A DNA stretch of 64,000 bases. Origin: Bacillus pseudomycoides DSM 12442 (GTDB lineage Bacteria > Bacillota > Bacilli > Bacillales > Bacillaceae_G). Position numbers and translations under genes: made by a program. The stretch is taken from positions 1,402,063 through 1,466,062 of the forward strand of contig NZ_CM000745.1 in the NCBI RefSeq assembly GCF_000161455.1, written 5' to 3'. Each line of letters starts with the position of its first letter. Position 1 is the first letter of the stretch. The notes under the pieces were generated by a model. The model had not been told where the DNA came from. It saw nothing but the letters and a program-made list of their open reading frames with translations, and did not search any database. Shown here piece by piece: positions 26,391-35,133 of the stretch.

Positions 26391-27238
26391 TGAAAATTGT
26401 AACAACAGTGCAAGAGATGCAGCAAATTGCTAGTGAAATTCGTGCAAGTGGTAAAGATAGCGGTTTTGTTCCAACGATGGGATATTTACACGAAGGGCAT
26501 GCAACTTTATTACGTCAAGCAAGGGAAGAAAATGAAGTTGTTATTTTAAGCGTATTTGTAAACCCATTACAATTTGGACCAAATGAAGATTTAGATCGCT
26601 ATCCTCGGGATATCGAGAGAGATGAGAAAGTAGCAAAAGAAGCCGGGGTGGATTATTTATTTTATCCGAGCGTAGAAGAAATGTATCCTGCAGAACAGAC
26701 AACAAAGGTTGCAGTTATAAAGCGTACAGACGTATTATGTGGTAAGCAAAGACCGATTCATTTTGCAGGTGTTGCGACTGTATTGATGAAACTATTTAAT
26801 ATTACAATGCCAAAGCGTGCCTACTTCGGTATGAAAGATGCACAGCAAGTCGCTGTTATCCAAGGATTTGTACGTGATTTCAATATTCCAATCACAATTG
26901 TACCTGTTGATATCGTTAGGGAAGAGGACGGATTAGCAAGAAGTTCTCGTAATGTATATTTATCAGAAAAAGAACGTGAGGAAGCACCACATTTATATCA
27001 AAGCTTATGTATAGCGAAAAAACGAATTGAAGCTGGAGAGCGTAATCCACAAATCATTACATGTCTTGTGAAAGAATATATTGAGGAAAATACACAAGGT
27101 ATCGTCGATTATGCAGATCTATATGCGTACCCAACTTTGACGGAAGTTGAAACAATTGGTGGGCGTATTATTCTTGCAATTGCAGTGAAGTTTGATAATG
27201 CACGTTTAATTGACAATATTACATTAACGGTTGAATAA
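26390..27238 (+). CDS. panC: pantothenate synthetase
   Basis: 282 residues. The ATP-binding VPTMGYLHEGHATLL, FVNPLQFGPNEDLDRYPR, and the KMSKS-like REEDGLARSSRNVYL are present. It ligates pantoate and beta-alanine. Its ATG shares a base with the panB stop codon and it has RBS ACGGAGGGA. Middle gene of panBCD. Confidence 0.96.
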   Translation: MKIVTTVQEMQQIASEIRASGKDSGFVPTMGYLHEGHATLLRQAREENEVVILSVFVNPLQFGPNEDLDRYPRDIERDEKVAKEAGVDYLFYPSVEEMYPAEQTTKVAVIKRTDVLCGKQRPIHFAGVATVLMKLFNITMPKRAYFGMKDAQQVAVIQGFVRDFNIPITIVPVDIVREEDGLARSSRNVYLSEKEREEAPHLYQSLCIAKKRIEAGERNPQIITCLVKEYIEENTQGIVDYADLYAYPTLTEVETIGGRIILAIAVKFDNARLIDNITLTVE

Positions 27239-27251
27239 GGGGGAGTCATCT

Positions 27252-27635
27252 ATGTTTCGCACAATGATGAGAGCGAAGTTACATCGCGCGACTGTAACAG
27301 AAGCAAATTTAAATTATGTAGGTAGTATTACAATTGATGAAGATTTAATGGACGCAGTGGAGATTGTAGAAAATGAAAAAGTACAAATTGTAAATAATAA
27401 CAATGGAGCTCGCTTAGAGACGTATGTAATTAAAGGAGAACGTGGTAGCGGTGTTGTTTGTTTAAATGGTGCAGCTGCAAGACTTGTACAACCTGAAGAT
27501 AAAGTTATTATTATTTGTTACGGTCTCGTAGCGACAGAAGATGTAGATAAACAAGTACCAAAAATTGCGGTGTTAGATGATAACAATCAAATTGTTGAAA
27601 TGTTAGGTGCTGAAAAAGCAGGTACGATTTTATAA
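27252..27635 (+). CDS. panD: aspartate 1-decarboxylase proenzyme
   Basis: 127 residues. The self-cleavage site is YVGSIT, with Gly24-Ser25; Ser25 becomes the pyruvoyl cofactor. NGAAARL and the ICYG segment are conserved. It makes beta-alanine for PanC. RBS GGGGGAG lies at the end of panC. Followed by a strong terminator. Confidence 0.96.
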   Translation: MFRTMMRAKLHRATVTEANLNYVGSITIDEDLMDAVEIVENEKVQIVNNNNGARLETYVIKGERGSGVVCLNGAAARLVQPEDKVIIICYGLVATEDVDKQVPKIAVLDDNNQIVEMLGAEKAGTIL

Positions 27636-27674
27636 AATGAAAAGCTATCTCATATGAGGTAGCTTTTCATTTTA
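27634..27674 (+). terminator. terminator after panD
   Basis: AAAATGAAAAGCTATCTCAT / ATGAGGTAGCTTTTCATTTT long hairpin with a T-rich end. Confidence 0.85.
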
Positions 27675-27682
27675 TCTTGCTA

Positions 27683-27790
27683 TCACGGCAGTAAGACATC
27701 TACCTCAAGATTCAGAGAGGCGCGCAAATAGGTGAGTGAGGATAATAGCATGTAAAATCCCGCAGATGGAAGCTTACTTTATGTAAATAC
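27683..27790 (+). repeat. interspersed repeat remnant in the panD-dinG gap
   Basis: Begins like the 17446 element (GGCAGTAAGAC, TCAGAGAGG) and ends AAGCTTACTTTATGTAAAT, which resembles the outer end of bcr1-like copies. The rest of the gap to 28004 shows no gene. Confidence 0.45.
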
Positions 27791-28004
27791 ACGTAAAAAA
27801 ACGGTTCGGAAAAATTATTCATTAATAAAGAAGATTAAAGATTTTTTTGAAACTATATACTTGAATGAATAGAAAGAGTCCTTTTTTCAACACCAGGCTC
27901 TTCTATTTTTTGTCCATCTTTTCATTAAGATGATATAAAACGTGGTATAGTAACAATATATGAATTTTTGTTGTTTGAAAGGGTAAGAAATTGAGGTGTT
28001 ACAT

Positions 28005-30797
28005 ATGAGTAAGCGTTATGTCGTTGTCGATTTAGAGACGACAGGGAACTCCTGGAAAGATGGGAAGGACAGAATTACACAAATTGCAGCTGTTGTAGTA
28101 GAAGATGGAGAGATATTGGAAATCTTTTCGTCTTTTGTTAACCCGAAGAGAGAGATTCCTCCATTTATTACAGAATTAACAGGGATTGATGAAAATCTCG
28201 TGAAACAAGCCCCGCTATTTTGCGATGTAGCGCCGATGGTAGCCGAACTATTACAGGGTGCTTATTTTGTTGCACATAACGTTCACTTTGATTGGAATTT
28301 TTTGAAGGAAGAATTAAAACAGGCTGGATATGGAGAAGTAAACTGTCCAAAAATTGATACGGTTGAATTGGCACAAATTTTATTGCCGACAGCTGATAGC
28401 TATAAATTGCGTGATTTAGCAAAAAAACATGAATTGGAACATGATCAACCGCATCGTGCGGATAGTGATGCTCTTGTGACAGCGGAATTATTTTTACAAT
28501 TTCTAAATCAATTAGAAAAACTACCGCTTGTCACATTACAATCTTTATATGAACTAAGCGATGTATTCCAAAGTGATATAGCGAATATCATTTCAGAAAA
28601 TATTTTAAATAAAGTGATGCTTGGTACAGAAGATGCAAAGGAATATGAAGTATATCGAAATATTGCGCTTCGAAAACGAAATTATTCATTAGAAATCGGT
28701 GATGATTGTTTATCTAAGTTTGATGCTTTTTTACACAAGTCAATGGGACAACTTGAGCTAAAGATGCCAAATTTTGAACAAAGAGAAAGTCAGCAGCGAA
28801 TGATGAAGGAAATATATACAGCATTAAGAGATTCTCGTTTTTCATTAATTGAAGCAGGAACAGGTACAGGGAAGACACTTGCTTATTTACTTCCAAGTAT
28901 TTATTTTGCAAAGAGAAGAGAAGAGTCAGTTGTTATTAGTACGCAAACGGTACAACTGCAACAACAAATGATTGAAAATGAAATTCCTTTATTACAAAGT
29001 ATAGTACCATTTCCATTCGAAGTGGCTCTTTTAAAAGGAAGAAAACATTATCTTTGCTTACATAAATTTGAATATGCATTGCAAGAAGAAGAGAAAAACT
29101 ATGATGCTGCGCTTACGAAAGCAAAAGTATTAGTATGGTTATTGCAAACGGAGACTGGTGATCGTGACGAGCTTAATATTCCAGAAGGCGGGAAGTTACT
29201 GTGGGATCGCATTTGTAGTGATACGTACAGTCCGGGCGGCATGCAAAGCAACTGGTTTAGTCGCTGCTTTTATCAACGAGCAAAAAATAAAGCGTTATTT
29301 GCAGATATTGTTATTACAAATCACGCTTTACTATTTCAAGATTTTGTTAGTGAAGATCCACTTTTGGCATCTTGTGAACATATTATTTTTGATGAAGCTC
29401 ATCACATCGAAGAAACAGCGACTAGGACACTTGGAGAGCAGTTTTCATGCATGTACTTTCAATTAATCTTATCACGCTTTGGTACGTTAGAGACGGACGA
29501 TGTGCTATCAAAGGTATATGAATTGATGAAAAAATCTCATCATTCGTCACGCTCAGCTTTTCGAATGGTGAGTCATAGGTTAAAGGAAATTAAATTCGAT
29601 GCTGATGAATTATTTCAAATGTTACGTACATTTATATTTCAGCAAACAAAGCAAGAACAAGGGGCAAATAATATGCCGCTTATTTATCGATATAACGCGG
29701 ACCAAGAGGATGGAAAGCTATGGAGAAGTATAGCTGAGTTAACAAATCGCTTCGTATATGAATTGAGAAAAATACTTACTGCGCTAGAGCAACAAGCGGA
29801 CTTATTACAAAGTAAAATCGAATGGGAGATGCATGTTGTTACAGGCGAGTTTATGCATTTAATTGAATTATTGCGTAAAATGGTCGACTCATTGCAGCTG
29901 CTTATATTAGAAAAAACAGAGTATGTGACATGGATGGAAACGGAAACGAAAGGTACAATTCATTCCACTGTGTTATATGCACAACCTGTCCATATAGGAG
30001 AAAGGTTTGCGGATGAGTTCTTAACAAAAAAGCGAAGCGTTATTTTTACTTCGGCGACTTTAACTGTTAATAATACATTCGATTATATACAGGAACAACT
30101 TGGATTATATGACTTTGCACCAGACACATTAACAGTTCCATCGCCGTTTCATTATGAGGAACAAGTAAAGCTAATGGTTTCTACTGATGTTCCTCTTATT
30201 AAGCAAGTAAGCGAGGATGTGTATATAAGAGAAGTATCACATCATATTATGAAGATTGCTAAAGCGACAAATGGAAGAATGCTTGTTTTGTTTACATCCT
30301 ATGAAATGCTAAAGGAAACATATACAAATTTAAAACAAGCGGATGAATTAGAAGACTTTGTATTACTAACACAAAGTGTTCATAATCGTAGCCGAAGTCG
30401 TTTAGTTCGGAAATTTCAAGAGTTCGACAAAGCAATTTTGTTAGGAACAAGTAGTTTTTGGGAAGGGATTGATATTCCTGGAGATGCATTAAGCTATCTT
30501 GTTATTGTTCGGTTACCATTTACACCGCCTCATCAGCCAATGATGGAAGCCAAAAGTGAATGGTTGAAAAATAAAGGAGACGACGTATTTACGAAACTGG
30601 CACTTCCGCAAGCAATTCTTCGTTTTAAGCAAGGGTTTGGACGATTAATTCGTACAATGACGGATACTGGAACGGTGTTTGTTTTAGATCGTCGTTTAAC
30701 CAACTCTTTCTACGGAAAAAGATTTATGCAATCTATTCCAAATGTTCCTCTTTATGAAGGGTCGTTAGAAGAACTGTTAGATCACTTAGAAGAATAA
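28005..30797 (+). CDS. dinG: ATP-dependent helicase DinG with N-terminal exonuclease domain
   Basis: 930 residues. Residues 1-180 are a DEDDh exonuclease (VVDLETTG at 7-14, HNVHFDW, HRADSDA). A superfamily 2 XPD-type helicase follows: Walker A AGTGTGKT near 284-291, DEAH at 463-466, and motif VI QGFGRLIRT near the end. Firmicute DinG of this form acts mainly as a 3'-5' exonuclease (known for the family). ATG 28005 follows GAGGTG. A bcr1-like repeat begins eight bases after its stop codon. Confidence 0.94.
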   Translation: MSKRYVVVDLETTGNSWKDGKDRITQIAAVVVEDGEILEIFSSFVNPKREIPPFITELTGIDENLVKQAPLFCDVAPMVAELLQGAYFVAHNVHFDWNFLKEELKQAGYGEVNCPKIDTVELAQILLPTADSYKLRDLAKKHELEHDQPHRADSDALVTAELFLQFLNQLEKLPLVTLQSLYELSDVFQSDIANIISENILNKVMLGTEDAKEYEVYRNIALRKRNYSLEIGDDCLSKFDAFLHKSMGQLELKMPNFEQRESQQRMMKEIYTALRDSRFSLIEAGTGTGKTLAYLLPSIYFAKRREESVVISTQTVQLQQQMIENEIPLLQSIVPFPFEVALLKGRKHYLCLHKFEYALQEEEKNYDAALTKAKVLVWLLQTETGDRDELNIPEGGKLLWDRICSDTYSPGGMQSNWFSRCFYQRAKNKALFADIVITNHALLFQDFVSEDPLLASCEHIIFDEAHHIEETATRTLGEQFSCMYFQLILSRFGTLETDDVLSKVYELMKKSHHSSRSAFRMVSHRLKEIKFDADELFQMLRTFIFQQTKQEQGANNMPLIYRYNADQEDGKLWRSIAELTNRFVYELRKILTALEQQADLLQSKIEWEMHVVTGEFMHLIELLRKMVDSLQLLILEKTEYVTWMETETKGTIHSTVLYAQPVHIGERFADEFLTKKRSVIFTSATLTVNNTFDYIQEQLGLYDFAPDTLTVPSPFHYEEQVKLMVSTDVPLIKQVSEDVYIREVSHHIMKIAKATNGRMLVLFTSYEMLKETYTNLKQADELEDFVLLTQSVHNRSRSRLVRKFQEFDKAILLGTSSFWEGIDIPGDALSYLVIVRLPFTPPHQPMMEAKSEWLKNKGDDVFTKLALPQAILRFKQGFGRLIRTMTDTGTVFVLDRRLTNSFYGKRFMQSIPNVPLYEGSLEELLDHLEE

Positions 30798-30802
30798 AGC
30801 GG

Positions 30803-30882
30803 ATAAAGTGAAACTGTAATCACTGAGGGTTCCTTCATTTCTCACTGATTCTTGGTCTTCGCCAATCGTTTTTTGACGGGTA
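30803..30882 (+). repeat. bcr1-like repeat, degenerate
   Basis: GGATAAAGTGAAACTGTAATCACTGAGGGTT ... TCTCACTGATT ... CCAATCG matches, with many changes, the reverse complement of the fuller element at 63848-63945. Contains an imperfect TCACTGAG / TCTCACTGA hairpin. Confidence 0.6.
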
Positions 30883-30888
30883 GTATAT

Positions 30889-31009
30889 CCTACCTCACTT
30901 TTGTTGTTTTTTAGATAACTTTGAGGTAGGTGGAATTACTATCGGTAAATAGCTAAAGGAATAACAGTAAGTGAAAAAATATGCCTGAAGTACGACGTAC
31001 TTCAGGCAT
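30889..31009 (+). repeat. two inverted repeats in the dinG-ypmA gap
   Basis: CCTACCTCA (30889-30897) pairs with TGAGGTAGG (30922-30930). Further on, ATGCCTGAAGTACG pairs perfectly with CGTACTTCAGGCAT around one base (30981-31009). No T-run follows the second, so it does not look like a normal terminator. No gene is seen in 30798-31210. Confidence 0.6.
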
Positions 31010-31102
31010 GAAATGTGGGTAGGAGGAAATTTATTTTTTCTTACTTCTTGTATACAAATGTTTCGGTTTTCAATTTGAAACCTTTTTTTGCTGAACATGT
31101 CC

Positions 31103-31111
31103 TGCTATAAT
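31103..31111 (+). promoter_or_regulatory. extended -10 promoter of ypmA-ypmB-aspB
   Basis: TGC followed by TATAAT, about 100 bases before ypmA. The -35 position is T-rich and poor. Confidence 0.5.
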
Positions 31112-31210
31112 AGATGGGTGATGAAGCAGGGGTTGTAAAGAATGTACTCTTATTGTAACCGTATTGCGTTCTTCTATAATTAGAAATTTTTGTGTAACGG
31201 AGGAGTTTTC

Positions 31211-31381
31211 ATGGAGAAGAAAATCGAAGTGCTATCAACGACGCGTATTAAATATTCGTCTGACTTATATAAAATTGTTGATAGTTTGAATCGCACTTTA
31301 AAAGAGCAGGACCTCATGTTCGGATTGGCATTAGACGAAAACGAAAAAGAAACAGCAGTATTTACGATATACAGAACGTAG
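31211..31381 (+). CDS. ypmA: small conserved protein YpmA
   Basis: 56 residues, MEKKIEVLSTTRIKYSSDLY to VFTIYRT, RBS CGGAGGAG. It matches Bacillus YpmA (DUF4264), always just before ypmB-aspB. Soluble; function unknown. Confidence 0.85.
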   Translation: MEKKIEVLSTTRIKYSSDLYKIVDSLNRTLKEQDLMFGLALDENEKETAVFTIYRT

Positions 31382-31388
31382 TGATGCA

Positions 31389-31865
31389 ATGAAGAAGTGG
31401 ATCTTTGCCATCATTATCGTTATCGTTGCCATTGGATTATATGGGGTGCATGTTTATAATGCGACAATGGAAAAGAAAATTCCGAAAGAGTCAAAAGTTG
31501 TAGAAATTGCAAAAGAAAAAGCAAAGCTTACGAAAGTAAAAACGGTTGATTATTATAACGGGAAATCTTCATATGCAGTCGTACAAGGTGTAGATGAAAA
31601 AGGAGAACAAATCATTGTTTGGGTACCTGAGAAAAAAGGGAATGTTCTAGTACGTAAAAAGAACGAGGGCATTTCTGAAAAGAAAGCTTTACAAATTGTG
31701 GCTGGGGAACGTAAGCCCAAAGAATTGGTAAAGGCAAAATTAGGTGCTGAAAACGATGTTCCGTTGTGGGAAATTACATATATTGATCAAGAAGGTCGTT
31801 ATACGTATTATTATCTAGAATTTCAAGATGGGAAATATGCTGGATATTACAGCATTGAAAAATAG
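31389..31865 (+). CDS. ypmB: YpmB, anchored extracytoplasmic PepSY-like protein
   Basis: 158 residues: one N-terminal transmembrane helix (about 4-22, IFAIIIVIVAIGLYGVHVY) then an outside domain with two short PepSY-like halves (ISEKKALQIVAGE, WEITYIDQEGRYTYYYLEF). Matches DUF5590/YpmB. Starts 7 bases after ypmA with a weak RBS, so probably coupled to it. Function unknown. Confidence 0.84.
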   Translation: MKKWIFAIIIVIVAIGLYGVHVYNATMEKKIPKESKVVEIAKEKAKLTKVKTVDYYNGKSSYAVVQGVDEKGEQIIVWVPEKKGNVLVRKKNEGISEKKALQIVAGERKPKELVKAKLGAENDVPLWEITYIDQEGRYTYYYLEFQDGKYAGYYSIEK

Positions 31866-31884
31866 ATGCAGGGGGAAACCACAA

Positions 31885-33072
31885 ATGAAATTAGCAAAGC
31901 GAGTAGCTGCTTTAACACCGTCTTCAACTTTAGAAATTACAGCAAAGGCACAAGCATTGAAAGCTGAAGGCCATGATGTAATTGGATTAGGAGCAGGAGA
32001 ACCTGACTTTAATACGCCAGAGCATATTATGGATGCTGCACATAAAGCAATGTTAGAAGGACATACGAAATATACACCAACTGGTGGATTAGCAACATTA
32101 AAACAAGAAATTGCGAAGAAATTTACTCGTGATCAAGGATTAGCGTATGATCCAACTGAGATTATCGTATGTAATGGAGCAAAACATGCACTTTATACAC
32201 TATTTCAAGTGCTACTTGACGAAGGGGACGAAGTTATCATTCCGACTCCTTATTGGGTAAGTTATCCAGAACAAGTAAAGCTTGCTGGTGGTAAGCCAGT
32301 TTATGTAGAAGGACTAGAAGATAATCAGTACAAAATTAAGCCAGAGCAGCTACGTGAGGCAATTACAGAGAAGACGAAAGCTGTTATTATAAATTCACCG
32401 AGCAATCCGACAGGGATGATTTACAGCAAAGAAGAATTACAGCAGCTTGGAGAAGTATGTTTAGAGCACGACATTTTAATTGTTTCTGATGAGATTTATG
32501 AGAAATTGGTTTATGGCGGCGTGGAATATACTTCAATTGCCCAGCTTTCTAATGCATTAAAAGAACAAACACTTATTATTAATGGTGTATCTAAATCGCA
32601 TTCCATGACAGGATGGCGTATTGGCTATGCAGCGGGAAATAAGCAGCTTATTAAAGCGATGACGAACTTAGCGAGTCATAGTACGTCAAACCCTACTTCA
32701 ATCGCTCAATACGGCGCAATTGCTGCGTATGCTGGGTCGAAAGAGCCTGTGGAAATGATGCGTCAAGCATTCGAAGAACGATTAAACATTATTTATGATA
32801 AATTAATTCAAATTCCTGGTTTCACTTGTATTAAACCACAAGGTGCATTTTATTTATTCCCGAACGTAAAAGAGGCTGTAGCGTTAGCTGGATATGAAAC
32901 CGTTGATGAGTGGGCAAAAGCATTGTTAGAAGAAGAGAAAGTAGCTCTTGTTCCAGGAACAGGGTTCGGTGCACCAAACAATGTTCGTTTATCCTATGCG
33001 ACATCTCTTGAACAATTAGAGAAAGCGTTAGAGCGAATTAATACGTTTATGAGAAGTAAAGTACAGGCTTAA
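31885..33072 (+). CDS. aspB: aspartate aminotransferase
   Basis: 395 residues, class I PLP aminotransferase subgroup I-gamma. AGEPDFNTP, NSPSNPTGMIYS, VSDEIYEKLVYGG and the PLP lysine in GVSKSHSMTGWRIGYAAG are visible. It interconverts aspartate and oxaloacetate. ATG 31885 follows CAGGGGGA; the open frame upstream overlaps ypmB and is not used. A terminator follows. Confidence 0.94.
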   Translation: MKLAKRVAALTPSSTLEITAKAQALKAEGHDVIGLGAGEPDFNTPEHIMDAAHKAMLEGHTKYTPTGGLATLKQEIAKKFTRDQGLAYDPTEIIVCNGAKHALYTLFQVLLDEGDEVIIPTPYWVSYPEQVKLAGGKPVYVEGLEDNQYKIKPEQLREAITEKTKAVIINSPSNPTGMIYSKEELQQLGEVCLEHDILIVSDEIYEKLVYGGVEYTSIAQLSNALKEQTLIINGVSKSHSMTGWRIGYAAGNKQLIKAMTNLASHSTSNPTSIAQYGAIAAYAGSKEPVEMMRQAFEERLNIIYDKLIQIPGFTCIKPQGAFYLFPNVKEAVALAGYETVDEWAKALLEEEKVALVPGTGFGAPNNVRLSYATSLEQLEKALERINTFMRSKVQA

Positions 33073-33126
33073 AAGGCTAATTACTTTCATTTTTACCACA
33101 TAAGTTACTTTGAACAAATGAAGATG

Positions 33127-33153
33127 ACCTCCCTATCTATAGGGAGGTTTTTT
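33127..33153 (+). terminator. terminator after aspB
   Basis: ACCTCCCTAT / ATAGGGAGGT hairpin plus six Ts. Confidence 0.92.
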
Positions 33154-33216
33154 GACGAATTGTGGTAAAAGAAAATTATAACAGGTGTGTTATACTAGAA
33201 AGCGAGGTGTATGGTC

Positions 33217-33924
33217 ATGAAGAAAAAAATGATGTTACAATGGTTTGAACAAGGCAGCGTCGCAATTCCAAAATTGCTTATGATGCATTATAAAAAACTA
33301 GGCTTAAATGAGATGGAATTTATGGTTGTACTCCATGTGCATACTTTTCTAGAATCGGGTAATTCTTTTCCAACTCCTTCAGAGATTGCAGAACGAATGA
33401 CAATAACAGAAATGAAATGTATGGAAATCATTCAAGCGTTAATTCAAAAAGGCTTTTTAGCATTAGAAGGTAGTCAAAAATCTGAAGCTATGATGTGCGA
33501 AAGTTATTCGTTGCAACCACTTTGGGAAAAAATCTTGCATTTTTTAATGAATGAAACAATAGAAGAAGAAAAAGAAGAACAAAAGAAACTTCAAGTGAAT
33601 TTATATACAATTTTTGAACGGGAATTTGGGAGACCATTATCGCCTTTTGAATGTGAAACATTAGCGATGTGGCAAGATCAGGATCAACATCATCCGAATT
33701 TAATTCAAGCAGCTCTTCGAGAATCTGTAATGAGTGGGAAACTTAATTTTCGATATATTGACCGTATTCTCTTTGAGTGGAAAAAGAATGGAATTAAGAC
33801 AGTTGATCAAGCGCAAGATCAAGGGCGAAAATTTAGAGCGAATCAACAACGCTCGCAGCAAGTAACGAAACAAGAGACCAAATATACGGGGAAAGTGCCT
33901 TTTTATAATTGGTTGGAGCAGTGA
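33217..33924 (+). CDS. dnaD: primosome protein DnaD
   Basis: 235 residues. An N-terminal winged helix (DDBH1, about 1-100; PTPSEIAERMTITEMKC) and a C-terminal DDBH2 domain (about 125-200; FEREFGRPLSPFECETL, with the YIDRILFEWKKNGIKT end). It helps load the replicative helicase during initiation and restart. ATG 33217 has better spacing from GCGAGGTG than 33211. Precedes nth as in other Bacillus. Confidence 0.94.
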   Translation: MKKKMMLQWFEQGSVAIPKLLMMHYKKLGLNEMEFMVVLHVHTFLESGNSFPTPSEIAERMTITEMKCMEIIQALIQKGFLALEGSQKSEAMMCESYSLQPLWEKILHFLMNETIEEEKEEQKKLQVNLYTIFEREFGRPLSPFECETLAMWQDQDQHHPNLIQAALRESVMSGKLNFRYIDRILFEWKKNGIKTVDQAQDQGRKFRANQQRSQQVTKQETKYTGKVPFYNWLEQ

Positions 33925-33939
33925 TATAGGAGGAAATAC

Positions 33940-34587
33940 ATGTTAAACAAGACGCAAATTCGTTATTGTTTAGATACAATGGCAGAAATGTATCCAGAAG
34001 CACATTGTGAATTAAATCATGATAATCCATTTGAACTTGTAATTGCAGTTGCATTATCTGCACAATGTACAGATGTCCTTGTAAATAAAGTAACGAAAAG
34101 TTTATTTCAAAAGTATAAGACACCTGAAGATTATTTAAATGTGTCCTTAGAAGAGTTGCAACAAGATATTCGTTCAATTGGATTGTACCGGAACAAAGCG
34201 AAAAATATTCAAAAGTTATGCCGAATGTTGCTTGAAGACTATAATGGAGAGGTACCACAGGATCGGGATGAACTAACAAAGCTACCAGGGGTTGGTAGAA
34301 AAACTGCAAATGTAGTTGTTTCTGTAGCATTTGGTATCCCAGCTATTGCTGTTGATACACATGTGGAACGTGTAAGTAAACGCTTGGCTATTTGCCGTTG
34401 GAAAGATTCCGTTCTAGAGGTAGAGAAAACATTAATGAAGAAAGTGCCAATGGAAGAGTGGGGAGTTACGCATCACCGAATGATTTTCTTTGGACGTTAT
34501 CATTGCAAAGCACAGCGGCCGCAATGTGAAGAATGCCGGCTACTAGAAGTGTGTCGTGAAGGTAAGAAGCGAATGAAGGGGAAATAA
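33940..34587 (+). CDS. nth: endonuclease III
   Basis: 215 residues. The helix-hairpin-helix LPGVGRKTANVV carries the catalytic Lys, with the Asp in AVDTHVERVSKRL; the 4Fe-4S cysteines are in CKAQRPQCEECRLLEVC. It removes oxidised pyrimidines and nicks the abasic site. RBS ATAGGAGGAAA, 15 bases after dnaD. Confidence 0.96.
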   Translation: MLNKTQIRYCLDTMAEMYPEAHCELNHDNPFELVIAVALSAQCTDVLVNKVTKSLFQKYKTPEDYLNVSLEELQQDIRSIGLYRNKAKNIQKLCRMLLEDYNGEVPQDRDELTKLPGVGRKTANVVVSVAFGIPAIAVDTHVERVSKRLAICRWKDSVLEVEKTLMKKVPMEEWGVTHHRMIFFGRYHCKAQRPQCEECRLLEVCREGKKRMKGK

Positions 34588-34591
34588 AAAG

Positions 34592-35110
34592 ATGGAACAA
34601 GTTGTACAAGTACCGGATGAGTTTCAATGTAATCCTTTTTTTGAAGGGGAGATAGATAAGATTATATATCATACAGATGAATCGTTTGTGCAATTGCTAG
34701 AAAGCCATTATTTCTTATTTGATATAGGAAAACAATATGAGCCATGGAATGAAATAGAAATGGGAATTCCAGCTGTATTAGATATATGGAAAGACAAAAA
34801 AGAGGATATATCGATATTTTTTCAGGATCGAAAGCGAAATGAAGCAAAAAGGCCAATGATTCACTTTGCAGCTCATTTATTATCGAGTTTATATTGGTTA
34901 AACGGAAAACCAGTGTCAGGGTTAAAGGATATTAAAAACAAGATTGATGAGCTACAAATAAAACCGATTAACTTTATGGAACGTTATTCATTTATTACAA
35001 AGCAACCAAATCACTATCATTCCTATATTCAATTGGCACAGTTGTATGTAGAAATAGAAAAGCTGTATGCAAAAAAAATCATACAAAAAAAGAAGTCACC
35101 ATCTCGTTAG
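34592..35110 (+). CDS. ypoC: YpoC-like protein
   Basis: 172 residues, soluble and helical, starting 4 bases after nth (RBS AAGGGGAA inside nth). It matches the position and type of Bacillus YpoC. No known domain is obvious; HFAAHLLSSLYWLNGKPV is its most striking segment. Its stop codon lies in the terminator hairpin shared with ponA. Confidence 0.75.
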   Translation: MEQVVQVPDEFQCNPFFEGEIDKIIYHTDESFVQLLESHYFLFDIGKQYEPWNEIEMGIPAVLDIWKDKKEDISIFFQDRKRNEAKRPMIHFAAHLLSSLYWLNGKPVSGLKDIKNKIDELQIKPINFMERYSFITKQPNHYHSYIQLAQLYVEIEKLYAKKIIQKKKSPSR

Positions 35111-35132
35111 AGAAAGGTGACTTCTTTTTTGT
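35089..35132. terminator. bidirectional terminator between ypoC and ponA
   Basis: AAAAAAGAAGTCACC / GGTGACTTCTTTTTT with T-runs on both strands. Confidence 0.9.
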
Positions 35133-35133
35133 A

